A DNA stretch of 64,000 nucleotides from contig JAGFBZ010000849.1 of assembly GCA_018398805.1 (NCBI GenBank), forward strand, positions 434,001-498,000. The letters run 5' to 3'. Below the pieces are notes generated by a model that searched no databases, had not been told where the DNA came from, and saw only the letters and a list, made by a program, of their open reading frames with translations. Positions 1-16,880 of this stretch are shown piece by piece (position 1 is the stretch's first letter; each line of letters opens with the position of its first letter). The DNA is from Hirundichthys speculiger (lineage: Eukaryota; Chordata; Actinopteri; Beloniformes; Exocoetidae). The translations under genes and the position numbers were made by a program.

Positions 1-906
1 TTTCTCATTTTCAAAATTTGAAAGACTGTCTTTTTGCCAACTTTTCATTAATATGTTATTTAAATAATTTCTTTAAAATTTGTTTTTTGTTGTTGTTGTT
101 TTCAAAAGTGAGCCAAGCTTCGATTCAACCTCAATGAGAACAACACATAAGTATTTGGCCAACAAAACATTCCATTTTGTGTGCAATTCAAGAAGCCACA
201 GAAAGTAAAAGCACAAAGTGATTTATTCATATTTTTTTTAATAATGCATAAATCCATGACAAACACAGAGCCACTTAGAGGTTGCCATGTCCAAGCTGCT
301 GTCTTACTTCACCCAGCTTGTCTTGTTTTGAGATATTTTATAGATTTAATGCCAGTCATTGATTCTCTAATGGGAGTTTTTTTTTTAGGGTCCAGTTAAT
401 CTTAATTTACACATTTCTTTGCAATGGAAAGAAATTATACATTTCTGTAGTCTCCACTGACTCAGCACACAATTGCAACCCCCCTCCCTCTTAGTCACAT
501 CCCATCAAACCTTTTTCAAGGAAATGTTCAGGCTTTTTAGTCCCTTTTTTCCCCTTTTGGATGCATTAAGGGTCCACAGCCAGGCAGCCACAGCCTGTAT
601 TAGTGCTTTCATAGAGAGGCTCGAGGTTTGCCCTCACAAGTGGAAATATTCCCTGCAGAGTTAAGGCCTGTCAGACTGATCCATTTCACACTGAACAATC
701 ATTAACCAGACCCTGTGTGATAAGATTCAAGAGGAAGTAAAGGCTCTTCAGGACTAAATGGCCTCAGGGTTCCAAATTTCAAGTCTCGCTGATATTTAAC
801 TCCAGTGGTGAAGGGATGGAGCAACTACATTACATAGTCAGTTTCTTTTTTTTCTATTCACAGGATGGGCCCTCAAATACATTTTTACTTAAAAACAAAT
901 TGGCCT

Positions 907-939
907 ACACACGCACATACCCACACACACACACACACA
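907..939. repeat. CA microsatellite, imperfect
   Basis: A CA-rich run interrupted by G, T and extra C, with the cleanest part at 921-939. It is a simple repeat without coding meaning. Confidence 0.8.
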
Positions 940-1232
940 GTCAATATTTCAGGCTGTCTCAATGGGTGTTGATCAGAAAGATATTGCAGGAAAATGACAG
1001 AGGTGCGCATTGTAACAGTCCTCTGAGATTCATGTCAAAACATGTTCACTTGCTTGTTATCATCATTCGGTGAGATTAAAAATAATACCTGGGAACCACA
1101 GAAGGATCTGACGCTGGTGACAACAAAATTGTGGCTATAAATACTTCAAGCAACTAGATGTGTTTAATTATGGCCCCAGTGACATCTTACTGAAACTTGT
1201 CTTTTTTTCTGGGTTGCATTCTATGTACAATG

Positions 1233-1247
1233 CTGCCATCTGCTGGC
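1233..1247 (-). promoter_or_regulatory. CTCF-like motif
   Basis: On the minus strand the 15 bases read GCCAGCAGATGGCAG, close to the vertebrate CTCF core (CCANNAGRKGGCR). A single motif match has weak predictive value. Binding and orientation role are inference. Confidence 0.3.
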
Positions 1248-1632
1248 AAAAATAGGGAACCAAATTAGCAGAAATACAGACAAACAAAAATGGCATGTAT
1301 GGTAAATAAAATGAAAAAAAAAATTATATTTTTTCCATACAGAAATGTAGATAAATACTTGTATCATTATATAATATTAACTTCTCATATATGGTATATA
1401 GGGAACTACTGAATAGCTTAAAAACCCTGGAGATTGTATTTTCATAAGAATAATATATTTCAATAAATATATAGGATGCTTCATAAGAAGGATACTTCAT
1501 GAAATGAAAAACGTATTGGTAAACTTTCAACATCCACTTCACAACACAGCTTTTAAATTAATAAATGTAAATAACAAAAGTTCAGTATTATGATATAATT
1601 AATAATAATCATATAATATCATAATATTATAC

Positions 1633-1655
1633 ATAATAATAATAATAATAATAAC

Positions 1656-1737
<82 letters not shown>
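1633..1737. repeat. (AAT)n microsatellite
   Basis: About 35 tandem AAT units with one C interruption near the start. The reverse strand gives spurious poly-Leu and poly-Tyr frames, which I do not annotate as genes. A run of this length is likely to vary between individuals. Confidence 0.95.
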
Positions 1738-1744
1738 GTTTATA

Positions 1745-1800
1745 ATAATATAATTTCCCTTTTGGGAGAAATAAAGTAACTGAATTGAATTGAATGGAAT
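1745..1800 (+). mobile_element. Retroposon 3' tail fragment (possible)
   Basis: Directly after the AAT run comes a short 'ttttgggagaaataaag' segment followed by degenerate GAATT units. This pattern, a short conserved tail then a pentamer repeat, recalls the 3' ends of non-LTR retroposons in fish. Nothing upstream of the microsatellite is recognisable as the rest of the element. The family is not identified. Confidence 0.3.
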
Positions 1801-2672
1801 AATGAGACATGAGACATGGGAGGGGCACCCTCCTGTCAGCACTCATTAGGACCAAAACAAAGAGGAAGACAGTTTTGTTATCAACTGATATCTACCAACA
1901 TTAGGTAAAAGCTTTCTTTCTGTGGTTTATTTCTAATCTGTATTGAGTACTTAGTGTGTTTGAAATGTGTAATTACAGCACTTCACCGACTGTCTTTGAA
2001 CAGCGCAAGCTTAAAATATAGTGAACAAATTTGGTGTTATGCCATTGCGCCTTGCCCCCTCTCCTCTCCTCTCCTCCACCTTCTAACCTCTAAGTGTGCT
2101 GCGCTAACCTTATTTTTCTGTGCTCCCCAGTGAGAACTAAACTCCGCACTACATAGCTTTGCTCTGGGATAAGCACAGAAAATGTAACACTCTTTGATGT
2201 AGCAAATGCAATCCAGAAAAGAGCAGTGAAACATACCCTACTGGCCACACTAAGGTTAAGGCTATTTCCTTGCATCACCCAGACCCTGAGGCCCCACAGA
2301 CTATAAACAGGCTCTTCAAGCTGCCAGGTCCCAAATGGCCATCTTTTAGGGCAAACAGAAATTAAGGTCATGGGATTCGAATGCAACACGGTTCTCAAAC
2401 ATTTAACTGTTTGCAAGCAGGGTAGACTAAGAGTCGTGTCAAGATTAGAGTTGTAGCATGCTCTTTGGCTGGCCTGGGTTTTTATCTGAATACTGAAGAA
2501 GAAGAGTGGGGGAGCAAGAAAGATCGGCTTAACTGTCCTGCCTTATATTGTATCTTGCCAACCTACATTAAATTAAACAAGCACAGGGCCAGCTCTTGAT
2601 ATGTGTGAAAACCCTGAGAGATTACGCAGTGGCAATTAATAGGAGTAGCTGAGATTACAAAATGTGTCTGTA

Positions 2673-2698
2673 TGTGTGTGTGTGTGTGTGTGTGTGTA
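2673..2698. repeat. (TG)n microsatellite
   Basis: About 13 uninterrupted TG units, with less regular TG-rich flanks. Confidence 0.9.
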
Positions 2699-3552
2699 TG
2701 ACCCACAAGCTCACAGGGGGTCTCCAGCCGGACATGCCCTCCACTGACCTTGCCCCCTGCTGAGAAATGTCTGGCTAAAGTCTCTATTTGAGATGGTTTC
2801 TGCCAATCAGTATCTTCACCCGTACAGGCAGAATTATCACAATGTTGTTTTGCTTTGACATTCATTTTTACATGAAATGTGCAGCCTCCTCGTACACTGC
2901 CTGTTGTATTTATTTTATTATTTACTTTACTTATTACCTACTTTATCATTATTATTTCATGATCTTTGCTCTGTTGAAATGAACAGAAGTGACATAAAGC
3001 TAAGTTGGATATTCTTGTATGCTCTTTATTAACTGTCGTGTTTCTCTGCTTTCATCCTGCCCTTCATAACACATCTTGTGACAAGCTTTCATCATAACAT
3101 AAGTAAGGTTTCTAATTGCAACATGAGGTAGCTGGTGACAGCTTCAGAACATTGATCCTGACAAAAAAAAAAACTTTTACATCATTCATTTACCATTTGA
3201 GGACTGATAACCATCATAAATCCTCACCAGGTGAGTAAACACAGAACTTATCACACAATGATGAAAATGGAAGCGTGCATACAGACGAGCACATAGTTGA
3301 AAAAGCAAATGCAAAAACACAGGAAGTCCTCTAATGAAGACTACTTAATTCTGTCTGAATCCAGATGGAATGAATGTGCTCACAGATCTTAAGGCAGGAA
3401 GGCAGGGAGTGAGCAGTTAGATGTCAACACTTTCAAGTCATCCCTTTCTTCACTGTGATCCAACATTTCATCAGCTGTGCCCTCGGAACACCGTTTTCAC
3501 CTCAGATTCTCTCAACTAGTTAATGTTTGCAGGCAGATAAAAGAACGTGGAG

Positions 3553-3565
3553 CTCCCTCTAGTGG
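3553..3565 (-). promoter_or_regulatory. CTCF-like core motif
   Basis: The minus strand reads CCACTAGAGGGAG, matching the CCASTAGRGGG core often seen in vertebrate CTCF sites. It faces the same way as the match near 1233. Binding is inferred only. Confidence 0.3.
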
Positions 3566-4956
3566 ACAAAACTTAGGGGACTTCAAAGAGAGACACATCT
3601 GAATATTAAAGTCTGCTTTGTACTTAGATGGTTAAAACTTATAAAATGATGTATTAAAGGAAAATAATAAATAAATAATAATAAGAAAAATAATAAGCAT
3701 AAGAACAATAAATTATCCAAAAACAACCTGCTTCAACCTGTTTTGGACACAAAAAACATAATCCACTTCTGCTAGATGACAGATACTAACAGTATGAAAA
3801 ATAAAGTTCGGATAAGCCAGTTTGTTTATTTTAGGAATCAAATAAGATGCTTAAAATCTTAGCCATCCAGGACCAACCCTATCTGCCCATCAGAGTGCCA
3901 CTCTTAATTACATAATGGGATGAATTAATTGACTCCATTAATCCAGGTGACCATCTGTTGGCCAATCTCAGTCCAGACAGTGTCTTATGCTAGGGTAAGC
4001 CAGTCCTCACTCAGTCTTCCGTGTCAAGCATCATGACTAATCTATTACTCTGCAGCAGACCTGTCTCGTTAGAAACCTCTTTAAATCATGGAGTGCACCG
4101 TTTGACAAGCTTGTTTTTATCTCGTTCGGGTGATTTGAAGGAAATGAAAAGGGTAAAAATGTGTCTTGCAAGGGCTTATTTTGACATAGATGTCAGAAAC
4201 AGAGTGGCTGACTTTACATGCGCGCACCCCCTTACGAATTTCTACTTGCAGCTACAGCTGTCACACAGAAAAAAGGCAAGGAACAAAGCAGAAACTTTGT
4301 GTCATGTCATTTATGAATAGACAAAGCAGTGACAGGAGACTCTTTATTTCTCTGACTGTCTTCTCCTCCTCTCACTCCAGGGGCGTTAATCTGCCACAAA
4401 CTTTAATACGTAGTGCTCAATAGGTGCATCTTGGAGCTCTAAACACATGCTCAGGGAACTTGGAACAAAGACCTATACCTCCACTGCCTTACTAGCCTTT
4501 TGACTTGAAATCAATGACCTAATCTCTTACCAACATAAGTACACAATATTTAAATGAAGTGGCTTTTATTTTTTACGATTAAAAAAGTAGAAATGGGTCA
4601 TATATCTTCTGCCAAGAGACCCCAGTGTCCACTGGTGTCAAAGGACAAAAAAGATATTGCGCACTGTTACAGTTATTTGAAGTGGTAACTTTTCAAGAGC
4701 ACTTTCATGCTCATCCCTCGTGATACTAGTCCACAGTGAATGGATTACTGAGCTCTAGGTGTAAATATAACTTACCTTCCTGTTTACTTGGAGGCGTGGA
4801 TACTTTGGTCTGTTTTTAAGCTTTATTTGGGTTTTAGGACACTTGACAGAATGACACTGCAGCTTTATTTGAGACTAAGCAGCACATAAATGTGTTGTTT
4901 ATTTTCATCAAATATTAGCATTGCTATGTACTGTGAATACTGATACCTATAAAAAA

Positions 4957-5241
<285 letters not shown>

Positions 5242-5242
<1 letters not shown>

Positions 5243-5254
5243 CACCAGAGGGCA
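5242..5254 (+). promoter_or_regulatory. CTCF-like core motif
   Basis: CCACCAGAGGGCA lies 3 bases after the end of the long TA run. It is among the best CTCF core matches in the window and points away from the two minus-strand matches at 1.2 and 3.6 kb, giving a divergent arrangement. Function is inferred. Confidence 0.35.
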
Positions 5255-5259
5255 ATACT

Positions 5260-8036
5260 CTGCTTCTTTGAGTGTCCTGAGTGCCCTGGTCTCAGCTGGC
5301 AGATTGCCTCAGTTTAAGACAATAATAGTAATAGCAACAATTATATCAGGCCACTTATTTAAAAAGTGCCTGGGGGGCTATTTTCCTCACTAAGCCATAT
5401 TCCATTCAGTTTCTGTCTTAACTATCCAGGTCTGTCTTACTTCGCGTTTATAGGGATAATAAAGATGAGAATTCAGGAAGCAGTTAAGAAAACTAGTGAA
5501 TTTGTGGTGTCACCTATGTTGGTTGATTTATAAAATCAAACCCACACATGTGGCTTATGCTGAGCTGAGCTTTATGTCTTCTGCTCTTCCATTTCTTTTT
5601 TTTTGTGCTAAATAAATCCTTTTCTTTAAAAGAAAGAAAGGCGTAATGAGCAGGAGGCATATAAAAACTCTAAAGAGGAAGAATAAAGGCGCAGCGAGAT
5701 GAGATGGAAGATGCGAGGGGAGAGAAGAGAGACTTCATGGTTTGTGCCAGATCTGTGGTACAGGCAGCAGGAAAGAGGGAATCAGTGATCCTCTAGTCTT
5801 AGCTCCATTTGAAACAGATGCTGTTTATAACCCAGAACCTTAATAGGGAGCTCACTGGTCTGGTGCTGGTCTATGATCATGTTCCAGCCTTGCTTCTTGC
5901 CCATCTTCTTTTTCTTATTGGGGAAAAAAAATGCCAGAAAGTCTCATATAAAAGTGTCATACATATACATAAACATACATATACACACACACACAAACAC
6001 ACACACACATACCCAGTTCTATATGGCCACTTCAAATGCGCTCCTCTCCCCACCCCGTCTCCCCATCCCCCTTCCCAGATTTTAGCACCACAGTAAAAGG
6101 AGCCCTCATCTTTCCTCTGACCACACAGTAATATGACCAAAAACACGCTTATTATTTTATAGACTGTGATCTCTGCGCACAGGTAAAAGCACAACCTAAA
6201 ATGATGGATTTTTCGAGTTGCTTGTGATCCCTTACTAATCCGTACCAGTCCGCCTGGCACTGCATTTCAAACGAGTACATCAGAAATGCACCAGGTTGTG
6301 TAAGAATGAGGCAGTCTTCGGTGTCATTACCAAGTGTAATGTGTCCCTGATGTTTTGCATAAAACTAATTCTCTCATCTTTCTTTTTCTTTTTGCACTTT
6401 AGCGCTTCACTAAAAACCAATTCAAGGGTTATTTTGATTCCACAAACCTTTTAATCTGCTTCTTCTTGGTGAGTGCACAAGATCAAAGGGAGCGCCGACC
6501 AATTCTCATCATGCAAGGAATAACATAATATCTGTTCCATTACTGAAAAACATTACTAAGATTATCACAGATGATTACTCATCTATATGCTATCTCAAGC
6601 AGAGAATTAACTGGGATTTAGTTTTGCCCAATGGTCACAAAATGGTGACAAAGTGGAATTTCAATTTTGAAATCTGCATGCACCTAAATGAAGGGACTCA
6701 AAATATTCATTTAATGTACATTGGTTCATTAACCTTGTTGCAGCTAATTTTGATGGAGGTGTGGCGAATATCATATCAAAATGCTATTTTATGTCTTTGT
6801 GTGAGTGAGTCCCGTAATGCATCATGTGGAGTGTAATTATTTACAGATTAGCATAATCTTAAACAGACAAAGTTCCACATAACATGAAAAATTATTTGAA
6901 TGCTTCCCTTCACATAGGCTGATAGCAAGTATTTAAAATATTCATCAAGGACTGCTGAGCCTACATGATACACTTTCATTTCAAAAACTTTACAAGCAGG
7001 ATACTGTAAATGAGACATTTGACAAGTCAACAAAAAATACTGGAGTTGTCACTGTAGAGGCATAACACCAGAGACGGGGGCAAGGCTCTGTCGTTGTTAA
7101 AGCGTTTCTCTTAACAAGTTTCTAGTATGACAGCAAAATAAAGTTAATGCTTGTAATATATATGATACATCTGTGAGGTCAAAATTCCCATTTGGATGCA
7201 GACAGGGCCTGAGCAGGCTGACACATCAATGCTCTCCACACAACCCCTCTCTGATTCAAAGCTAACACTTTGATGAAATTATGCACACAGTCCTTGGCTT
7301 GAACATGCAAACACTTCCCATCCGAATAAAGAGTTAAGTCTGCTACCAGTGTTATTTTCTAAGCTAGGAAATCTTTGAGTTACGGAGAAGCTTGAATTCT
7401 TCTGGGGCTCCATTAAAGGCGGGGGAGTCGGTGCTGTGGTGGGTTTACTTGAATGGAATTGGGAAATAAAAGATCTAAACAGCATCTTACTGTTTAGCCT
7501 ATTCCCTGTCACAAAAAAAGAGTAGCAGACAAGAAGCGGATTGCAGAGACATTGATGTGAACTTTGCTTTGAATAGTCAGAAAGAATCCCTATACTGCGT
7601 TATTTTGTATACGAGGCTGAAGAGGTATTTTCAGGTTGTTTGTCTGCTTGAGAAGAGCTGCACTGTTGCACAAACTGTGTGATTACTTTTCTATAATTAG
7701 ATGTCAGCACTGATAAAACCGATTCTTCAAATGCTCCCTGATCCAACCAGTTTATTTTCGCATTATCTATCAATAACTATATATATATATATAAAAAAAA
7801 AGCCTATAACATTTCTCATGCCCCTTTTACTACAATTAACAATAAAACTGACTGTTTTTGCTCACGTGTTAGCCTGGGATCAGACTTCAGAATATTTATT
7901 GCACCCTTAGGTAAATTTAGTTAACAGTAAATTCAGGATTATAAGTCCTGGAGGTTTACACACCTCTTTTTGCAGCACAGATCAAATGGAGCCAGCTAAC
8001 CACCACAGTGAATTCCCTCACACAGAAATTGTGTTG

Positions 8037-8037
<1 letters not shown>
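5260..8037. other. Unique DNA, no gene seen
   Basis: No recognisable coding region or transposon end. Contents are an A-rich and then GA-rich patch near 5.6-5.75 kb, a CA microsatellite near 5.96-6.01 kb, a small TA run near 7.78 kb and short AT-rich stretches. Confidence 0.5.
5963..6011. repeat. CA microsatellite, imperfect
   Basis: TACA and CA units with a few A insertions; low complexity only. Confidence 0.85.

Positions 8038-8069
<32 letters not shown>
8038..8069. repeat. (AT)n run left of MITE
   Basis: About 16 AT units ending exactly where the terminal inverted repeat of the MITE begins. The last TA serves as its target duplication. Confidence 0.9.
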
Positions 8070-11289
<3,220 letters not shown>

Positions 11290-11405
11290 AAGCATGTTGC
11301 TGTGATGGACATCTGACCTGTCCAGGTGAGCCCAGCCTCACATCCAGGGACAGCCAGGACAGACTCCAGCTTCAACCACCTGTGTTCCTGAACAGGATGA
11401 AATGC
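11290..11405 (+). mobile_element. L2/SINE-type 3' tail, degraded
   Basis: The segment contains the order 'gatggac...gacctgtccaggtg...gacagcc.ggacagactccagc...cctg.acaggatgaa', which matches the diverged 3' region shared by fish LINE-2 elements and the SINEs that copy it. There is no tRNA-like head and no reverse transcriptase frame. It is old and fragmentary. Confidence 0.5.
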
Positions 11406-12544
11406 TGAAACGTGTATGACAACAGAAGGACGAAAGTATTTTTGTATTTCAGCACTAGATCCTTTAGTTATATGAATACTTTTCTTTTTTTTTTTTGTCT
11501 ATTATGATAAAAAAAATCTCATTACATGTTTATTGGTAAATTTAAAAGAGATAGAGAATTTAGAGTGTCCACTGTTCACTACAAACAGCACATATGACTG
11601 AACCAATATGCATGGATGGCCAGTGCTATCGTTCATGAATGACCCAAAAAAATGAGCATTAGATGGCAGTCACGTAATCTTAATTTGGTTGTATACAAGA
11701 AATGTGCTTTTGCTTTTTTTGGGAGGCCCTGGAGACTTTTTTTCATATGAGTTTTTCACCTTAATACACCATGACTTTTGTTAATTTTATGTGACTTGTG
11801 CATAACATATTTATTGTCAGTCCAGAACCACCCCATTTTTTAAAAAACTTGCTACTTTTCATCTGAACTTAAAACCTTTTAAACAGTGCTGTCCACAATG
11901 GCTCTGTGACTGACAGGAAACACAAAATGTTGTTCTGAAAATTATTTGTTGTACTGATTCAGACAGAGAATAAAACATAAGCTAATTCCTTCTCTTGTAC
12001 AATAGTCTGTAATAGAGGGAAGGATTATCCTTTTTTTACTTTTATTTTGTTAAAAAAAATAAAGAAAAGAGAAAAGTACTAAAAAGTATGTGCCAACCAG
12101 TATTTCTTTGTGCACCCTCGGTAGTAGTAATTGAGAACTATTAGTTTTATAAAAGGGCATGTTAAATAACTATAATATTATAGTATTTTTTTAAGTGTTT
12201 TTATTTTATATAAGTTTTCAGCTTACATGTAGTGTTACATGCATGTAAACAAATCATTTTATGATCCCATAAAAGGATCAATGATTTAACAATAAAAAAA
12301 CACTCAAATGTCATTCACATGATACAACAAACCTTCTTGTAAAAGGTAAAAGGCTGATAGTCACATGCAGTACAACACTTTTTAACCTGATGTCGAGTGA
12401 AACACAAACACTGAGGTTTTTGGTTGAGAGCTGAGTCTTCACTTATGTTTGCACAATTGCTGTAAAACCTCCATATTGAGGAAGCTTGTGCTTTACTTCA
12501 CACTCACACTGTGACCCCATTGACCTCCAGACAAGTTAACCTTG
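11406..12544. other. AT-rich unique DNA, no gene seen
   Basis: Very AT-rich, with short A and T runs and no notable open frame or transposon end. Confidence 0.6.
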
Positions 12545-12572
12545 CCCCCCCCCCCCCCCCTCCCACCCCCCC
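12545..12572. repeat. Poly(C) tract
   Basis: Sixteen C, then T, CCC, A and seven C. The minus strand is a long G-run that can form G-quadruplexes and is a likely place for assembly or sequencing length error. Confidence 0.9.
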
Positions 12573-14941
12573 ACATATGCTTAGCCAAAACTAAGGGATG
12601 ACTAGCGGTGCACCACTTAAAAAGAGCCGACTGAAATAGAGGCGTAGCCATCACCTCCCCACTTTTACAAATGCCCCCTTAAATAAGGAGAAGTCAAAGA
12701 CAGGAATTCTAATCACTTGCCTTCCCCTCCTTTTTTGTTGAGGGAGATAAATAAGGAATAGAATACAATTTGAACTGAGTCCAAAGGCAGGGGAGGCACT
12801 CAAAGCATTGTTGGATGATCTCCACTTAGCGAAGGCAGCTGAAAAGACTGCTGTCTTGTTAGTTGGTGTGTAATGAACAACTTTCACAAGCCAGTTGGTC
12901 AATGAAAATCGCAATGTTCCATTTTTTTGTGCTCTTAGAAATTCACATTGAAGATGGCTGGCGGAGCACCGACTTGTCTTTAAAACAAATAATGAATGAA
13001 TTAATACTAATGTCATCATAAACAATTCATTTTTATCTGGTATGTTTGTGTCATGTTGGTCGCCAGAGACTTGAGCTCCATCTTTCATGTAGCTGGTTAA
13101 AAAGAGCGAGAGTGGAGGCATACGGAGGCTGAAAAGCACCGCCTCTTTTTGGTAATCTTTCTCTCTCTATCTTTTCATATGACCAAACCTTTCATTCCAT
13201 CCTTTTTACCACAAAAGAAAAAGAAAAAAGTTTGTCAGTCCCCTGTTCCTTTTGTTGTGTGCTTTCTTCTCCATGCTCTTTCTACTTTTATCCTAATCCC
13301 AGCCATGCATGAGCGATCAGTTGTGTCCTGTTGTTTTACTGTTCTGCTGCTTCACAATCAGTAGGGTTCCTCTTTTGTTCCTTTTCTTTGCCAAATACAG
13401 AAAAGGTGAGGAAAAGAACAAGTAATGAAATCTCCTCTGTAGATTTAGGTCTTTGTATCTCTCGTCAGGATTTTTAGATATAGCACTGACTGTAATTAAG
13501 GGGGACTGTTGCTGTGATGCTGCTGCTGCTTTTCCTGTTGGTCATTGAAGAGTTAGAGAAAGGCTGTATCAAAGCGTACGAGGAGTCCAGCAATCATGGA
13601 AACTGAAATGTTTTGATGTGTGAATCCAATACAAAAGATGAGCGGACATCAGAACTTGGAGAAAACCAATATTTCACAGGCCAAGAAGACATTACAGTAA
13701 TGATCTTTGAGTCACATACAGGCATCTGAGCATCTGAAAACTTAGCTAAAACCAAAACAAAGAAGAAACCCTAATTCCCCTTTGAAAATCTAGATAAAAC
13801 AACAACAAAGAAAAAAAATACATATAAAATTTTTTTTCGCCAATTTTATCCAAATGAATGTATGAATCAGATTGTCCTATAATGTTATTTTGAGTAAATA
13901 CATTTGCATGAGCAAAGTGCTGTGCAGATCAACAGAACATGTGGTCCAGGGTGGAGACCACTGCTGAGTGCTATTGCGGAGGTGATCGTTATTAGCGTGA
14001 TCATGGCACTATGCTCTCCATATGGGCTCAGTGGGGACAGAGGATGAGGCCCGTTCAAAGGGACAGTCATTGTTACAGGCTGATCTCTAATCTCTGTGGT
14101 TGTCTGCCCTAATTAAAAGTCTTGTGGGTGTGCAGGATGCCCAGGCCTCTGCGCTGCAGGAAATTATGATCGCAAACGTCTTCCTGTCGAGTCCTGTGCT
14201 TGGAACTACAAAGTGATGCGGGCCGCCATTACCTGAATGGGCTGGAATCAGAGCAGACAGCCGCATCATCCCAGCTCTTAGTCTATCAGGGCCGTGCACA
14301 AGTGGCCATTGTTGACGCCAAAAACGGGATTAAGGAGGGTCTTCAAGGGAATTGATTTTCATCTGAGAACAATAGTGGGGCACAGAACACTGGGGCCTGG
14401 GTCTGAATCACTTGGCCAAAGAGCTTTATGAAAAGGGGTGTGCCGCAAGCACTGAGATTAAAGCAATCAGGTTCTTTACCCCCGCTCTTTTTGGATGACC
14501 CTCCTCCTCCCTCCTCCCTCCCTCAGCTCTTGTGTGCTCTGCACAAAAATCTTATCCTAAATAATGACAACACACGAAAGCCTGTTCAAAAACTGTGCAG
14601 AAAAAAGAGGCACAAGTTGTTTACTTTTCCCCACATTTCCTTTTTCATTTTGCCCAAGCAGAGTCATTGGCTGAGTTGAAGTATGATAACCCCGATGCAG
14701 AATATTTGAGCAGATTCTGGACACTCTAGTGCTCCTAAGAACCGGGCCAAGGGCTCATCTGTGCATATAGAAAAAAAGCTGTAGGGAGTGGATTTCTGGG
14801 CTGGGAGGCGACATGGTTCTTTGGCGGGGAACAGCGTTGGGGTGAACATGATGTGTCACTGAGAGGGGATCAGGGGTTACGGATGAAAGGGATGGCCGCC
14901 TTGTCCTCTGTCTTTGGCTGACTGCGTGCAGCTGTGAGCGC

Positions 14942-14965
14942 CATTGTGGACATATTCATTTGCAT
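14942..14965 (+). promoter_or_regulatory. SOX-like plus perfect POU octamer motifs
   Basis: CATTGT at 14,942-14,947 is followed 10 bases later by the perfect octamer ATTTGCAT at 14,958-14,965. SOX and POU factors pair on such sites in neural and stem-cell enhancers, although classical pairs are spaced 0-3 bases apart. Binding here is inferred from motif presence in a complex, GC-richer block. Confidence 0.3.
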
Positions 14966-16880
14966 ACGTTTGGCAGGAGCTCCAGGAGGCATCACGGGCC
15001 AAGTGGAGCGGCCCTGTTTAAAATGGAGGCAAAAGGGCAGGCAAGTAAACACACAGTGCAATGTGGATACATATCCATACATTATCTTGACTACAGTACT
15101 AACAACACCAGTGGCCCAGAGAGAAAAAAAGCCTGTTATTCCCAAGTCAGCATGTAAATATAAACAGTTTCGAGTTGTATTTCAGTGAGCGATAAGGCCG
15201 TGACTCTCTGATGTCATAATGACAGGCTGCATGACTGACGAAGGAGTGTGCTGTGTGGGTCTCTTGGCCGGTGGCGGAGGGGTGTGTCCTAGGCTGACTA
15301 GAGACAGGTTTATTGGGTCTGATGAGTGCTAAGCTCCTGCGCCTAGCCACAATGGAGCCTGTGATCTCCCTTTGTGGCTCATTGGGAAGCACTGGTGCGC
15401 TCTGCAGCCCCCGCTCTGTCATTAGACAGACTGTGAACAGGCTGCACAAGGCCCAGCCAGGGATGACGGAGCCACCAGCCACTTCATTAGGGGCATTATG
15501 AAGAGAACTGAAGCTTTCTTCTGCCCGCCTGTGTCCAGAATTCACAGGTCTGTTTAATCACATAATTCTCCTCAAGTGCCCCAAGGAGGCTGCAGCACAG
15601 CAAGGGCCCTTTAGACCCATGACAACCTGGAGAGATTAATTATATTCATCTTTTGGAATATCTGCAGAATAAGAGAGAATCTGATATTGGCTTGCTTTTG
15701 TTTTTTTTTTGTTTTTTTTTTTTTTCATCACGTCTTTTTCCAACTAGGTCTTTGATGTCGTCCTGTTATTGTTGAGGGAACGTCTGTGCAACCCTCTGCT
15801 GCCGGAGCTTTGATATGCTCCAGCAGGGGTTAAGGGTGAACGTCCAGAGGTCCAGGGCCAGGACATCCAAACTTCTGTCTTGGAGAAGGCTGACCTCTGG
15901 ACCTGAGGGTTGGTCAGAGAGCCTCCAAATTCCGCCTCCCTTTGATGCACGCTCTTTCACAGCAGTTAATTAGCCAGGGTGGCTAAACGTTTAGCCTGGG
16001 TGTGAAAGAGTCTGGGGTAGCATGTGTGTCCAAGACATTGCCTGCTTTTTTGTGTGTCACAAGGTCTTTTGAAACAATGTGGTACTTGGACAACTTGTTT
16101 GCATAGGATAGTGGGTGAATGCTACAGCCTATTCATGAGAGTTCATTCAACAGGAAGAGTTTTTCGAAGGCCTTTCTGGCAATGAAGAGAAGTCCTTGAC
16201 ATCTTACTCATTTCAGCTAATCAATGACACGATTTCCCTCTTATTCTGTGTCTTTGTTTGTAACAGGAATAAGGAGGAGTGAAAAAAGAGAAACCTCTTA
16301 TCTCGCAAGCGGCGTTTTGCAGTCTCTGAATAATTTCAAGCCACTTCAACATATTTTCCCCTCATGTTCATACAGTCTTTGGGGGAATTAATATAGATTT
16401 CTGAGGAAATGGATTTCATCAACTATGTAGTGAGCAGGGAAGGTTTCAAGGAGGATCCAATTTTGTCTTCTCTATATTCCTTTAAGGTGTGGGCGAGCCA
16501 GACTGGTAGCCTCAGCTGTAACATGCTGAATTCATCACTGCTTACATATCAGTTCTTTACTGCTGCACGTGAGGGATAATAATTTCTCTGTGTGACAGTT
16601 TGAAAGGGCAAACAGAGCCTGTTTGTTCAATTCTGAAGAGGCAGTAAATCTACCTTTTACCGCCTGGCCCTCAGTGCATAAGCTAATAACTAAGTGCTGC
16701 AGCTGAACTGCAACAGAGCTGAATTTAGATATGGCAATACTCATCATAGACCCATCAGTGTTTTTCACTACAGGACCTGTTGAAACTGTAAGTCATTAGG
16801 CACAAATGAGGTACGTTAGTTTTCGTTTCTTACCGAATCCCCCTCAGCCTAAGACAACCTTCAATCATTTGTTCATAGAG

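Larger units (their letters stand above)
1..1632. other. Unique AT-rich DNA, no gene seen
   Basis: No open frame here resembles a known protein and none is longer than about 85 codons. The stretch holds short T-runs, a CA microsatellite near 907-939 and one CTCF-like motif near 1233 (listed separately). I see no transposon ends. Confidence 0.6.
1801..4956. other. Unique DNA, no gene seen
   Basis: Open frames in this interval (up to about 108 codons on the minus strand near 2.1-2.4 kb) show no recognisable domain and no convincing splice context. Contents are a TG microsatellite at 2673-2698, a pyrimidine-rich patch near 2050-2080, AAT/ATA-rich sequence near 3660-3700 and one CTCF-like motif near 3553. 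Confidence 0.5.

Noticed and set aside
3200..3240. Plus-strand CACCAG|GTGAGTAA donor
   Set aside because: No acceptor with an open frame upstream.
12651..13139. 162-codon minus-strand open frame
   Set aside because: Longest repeat-free frame, but no domain, signal or splice context is visible, and the DNA has TAAT-rich, regulatory-like composition. A chance frame of this size is expected in 64 kb.
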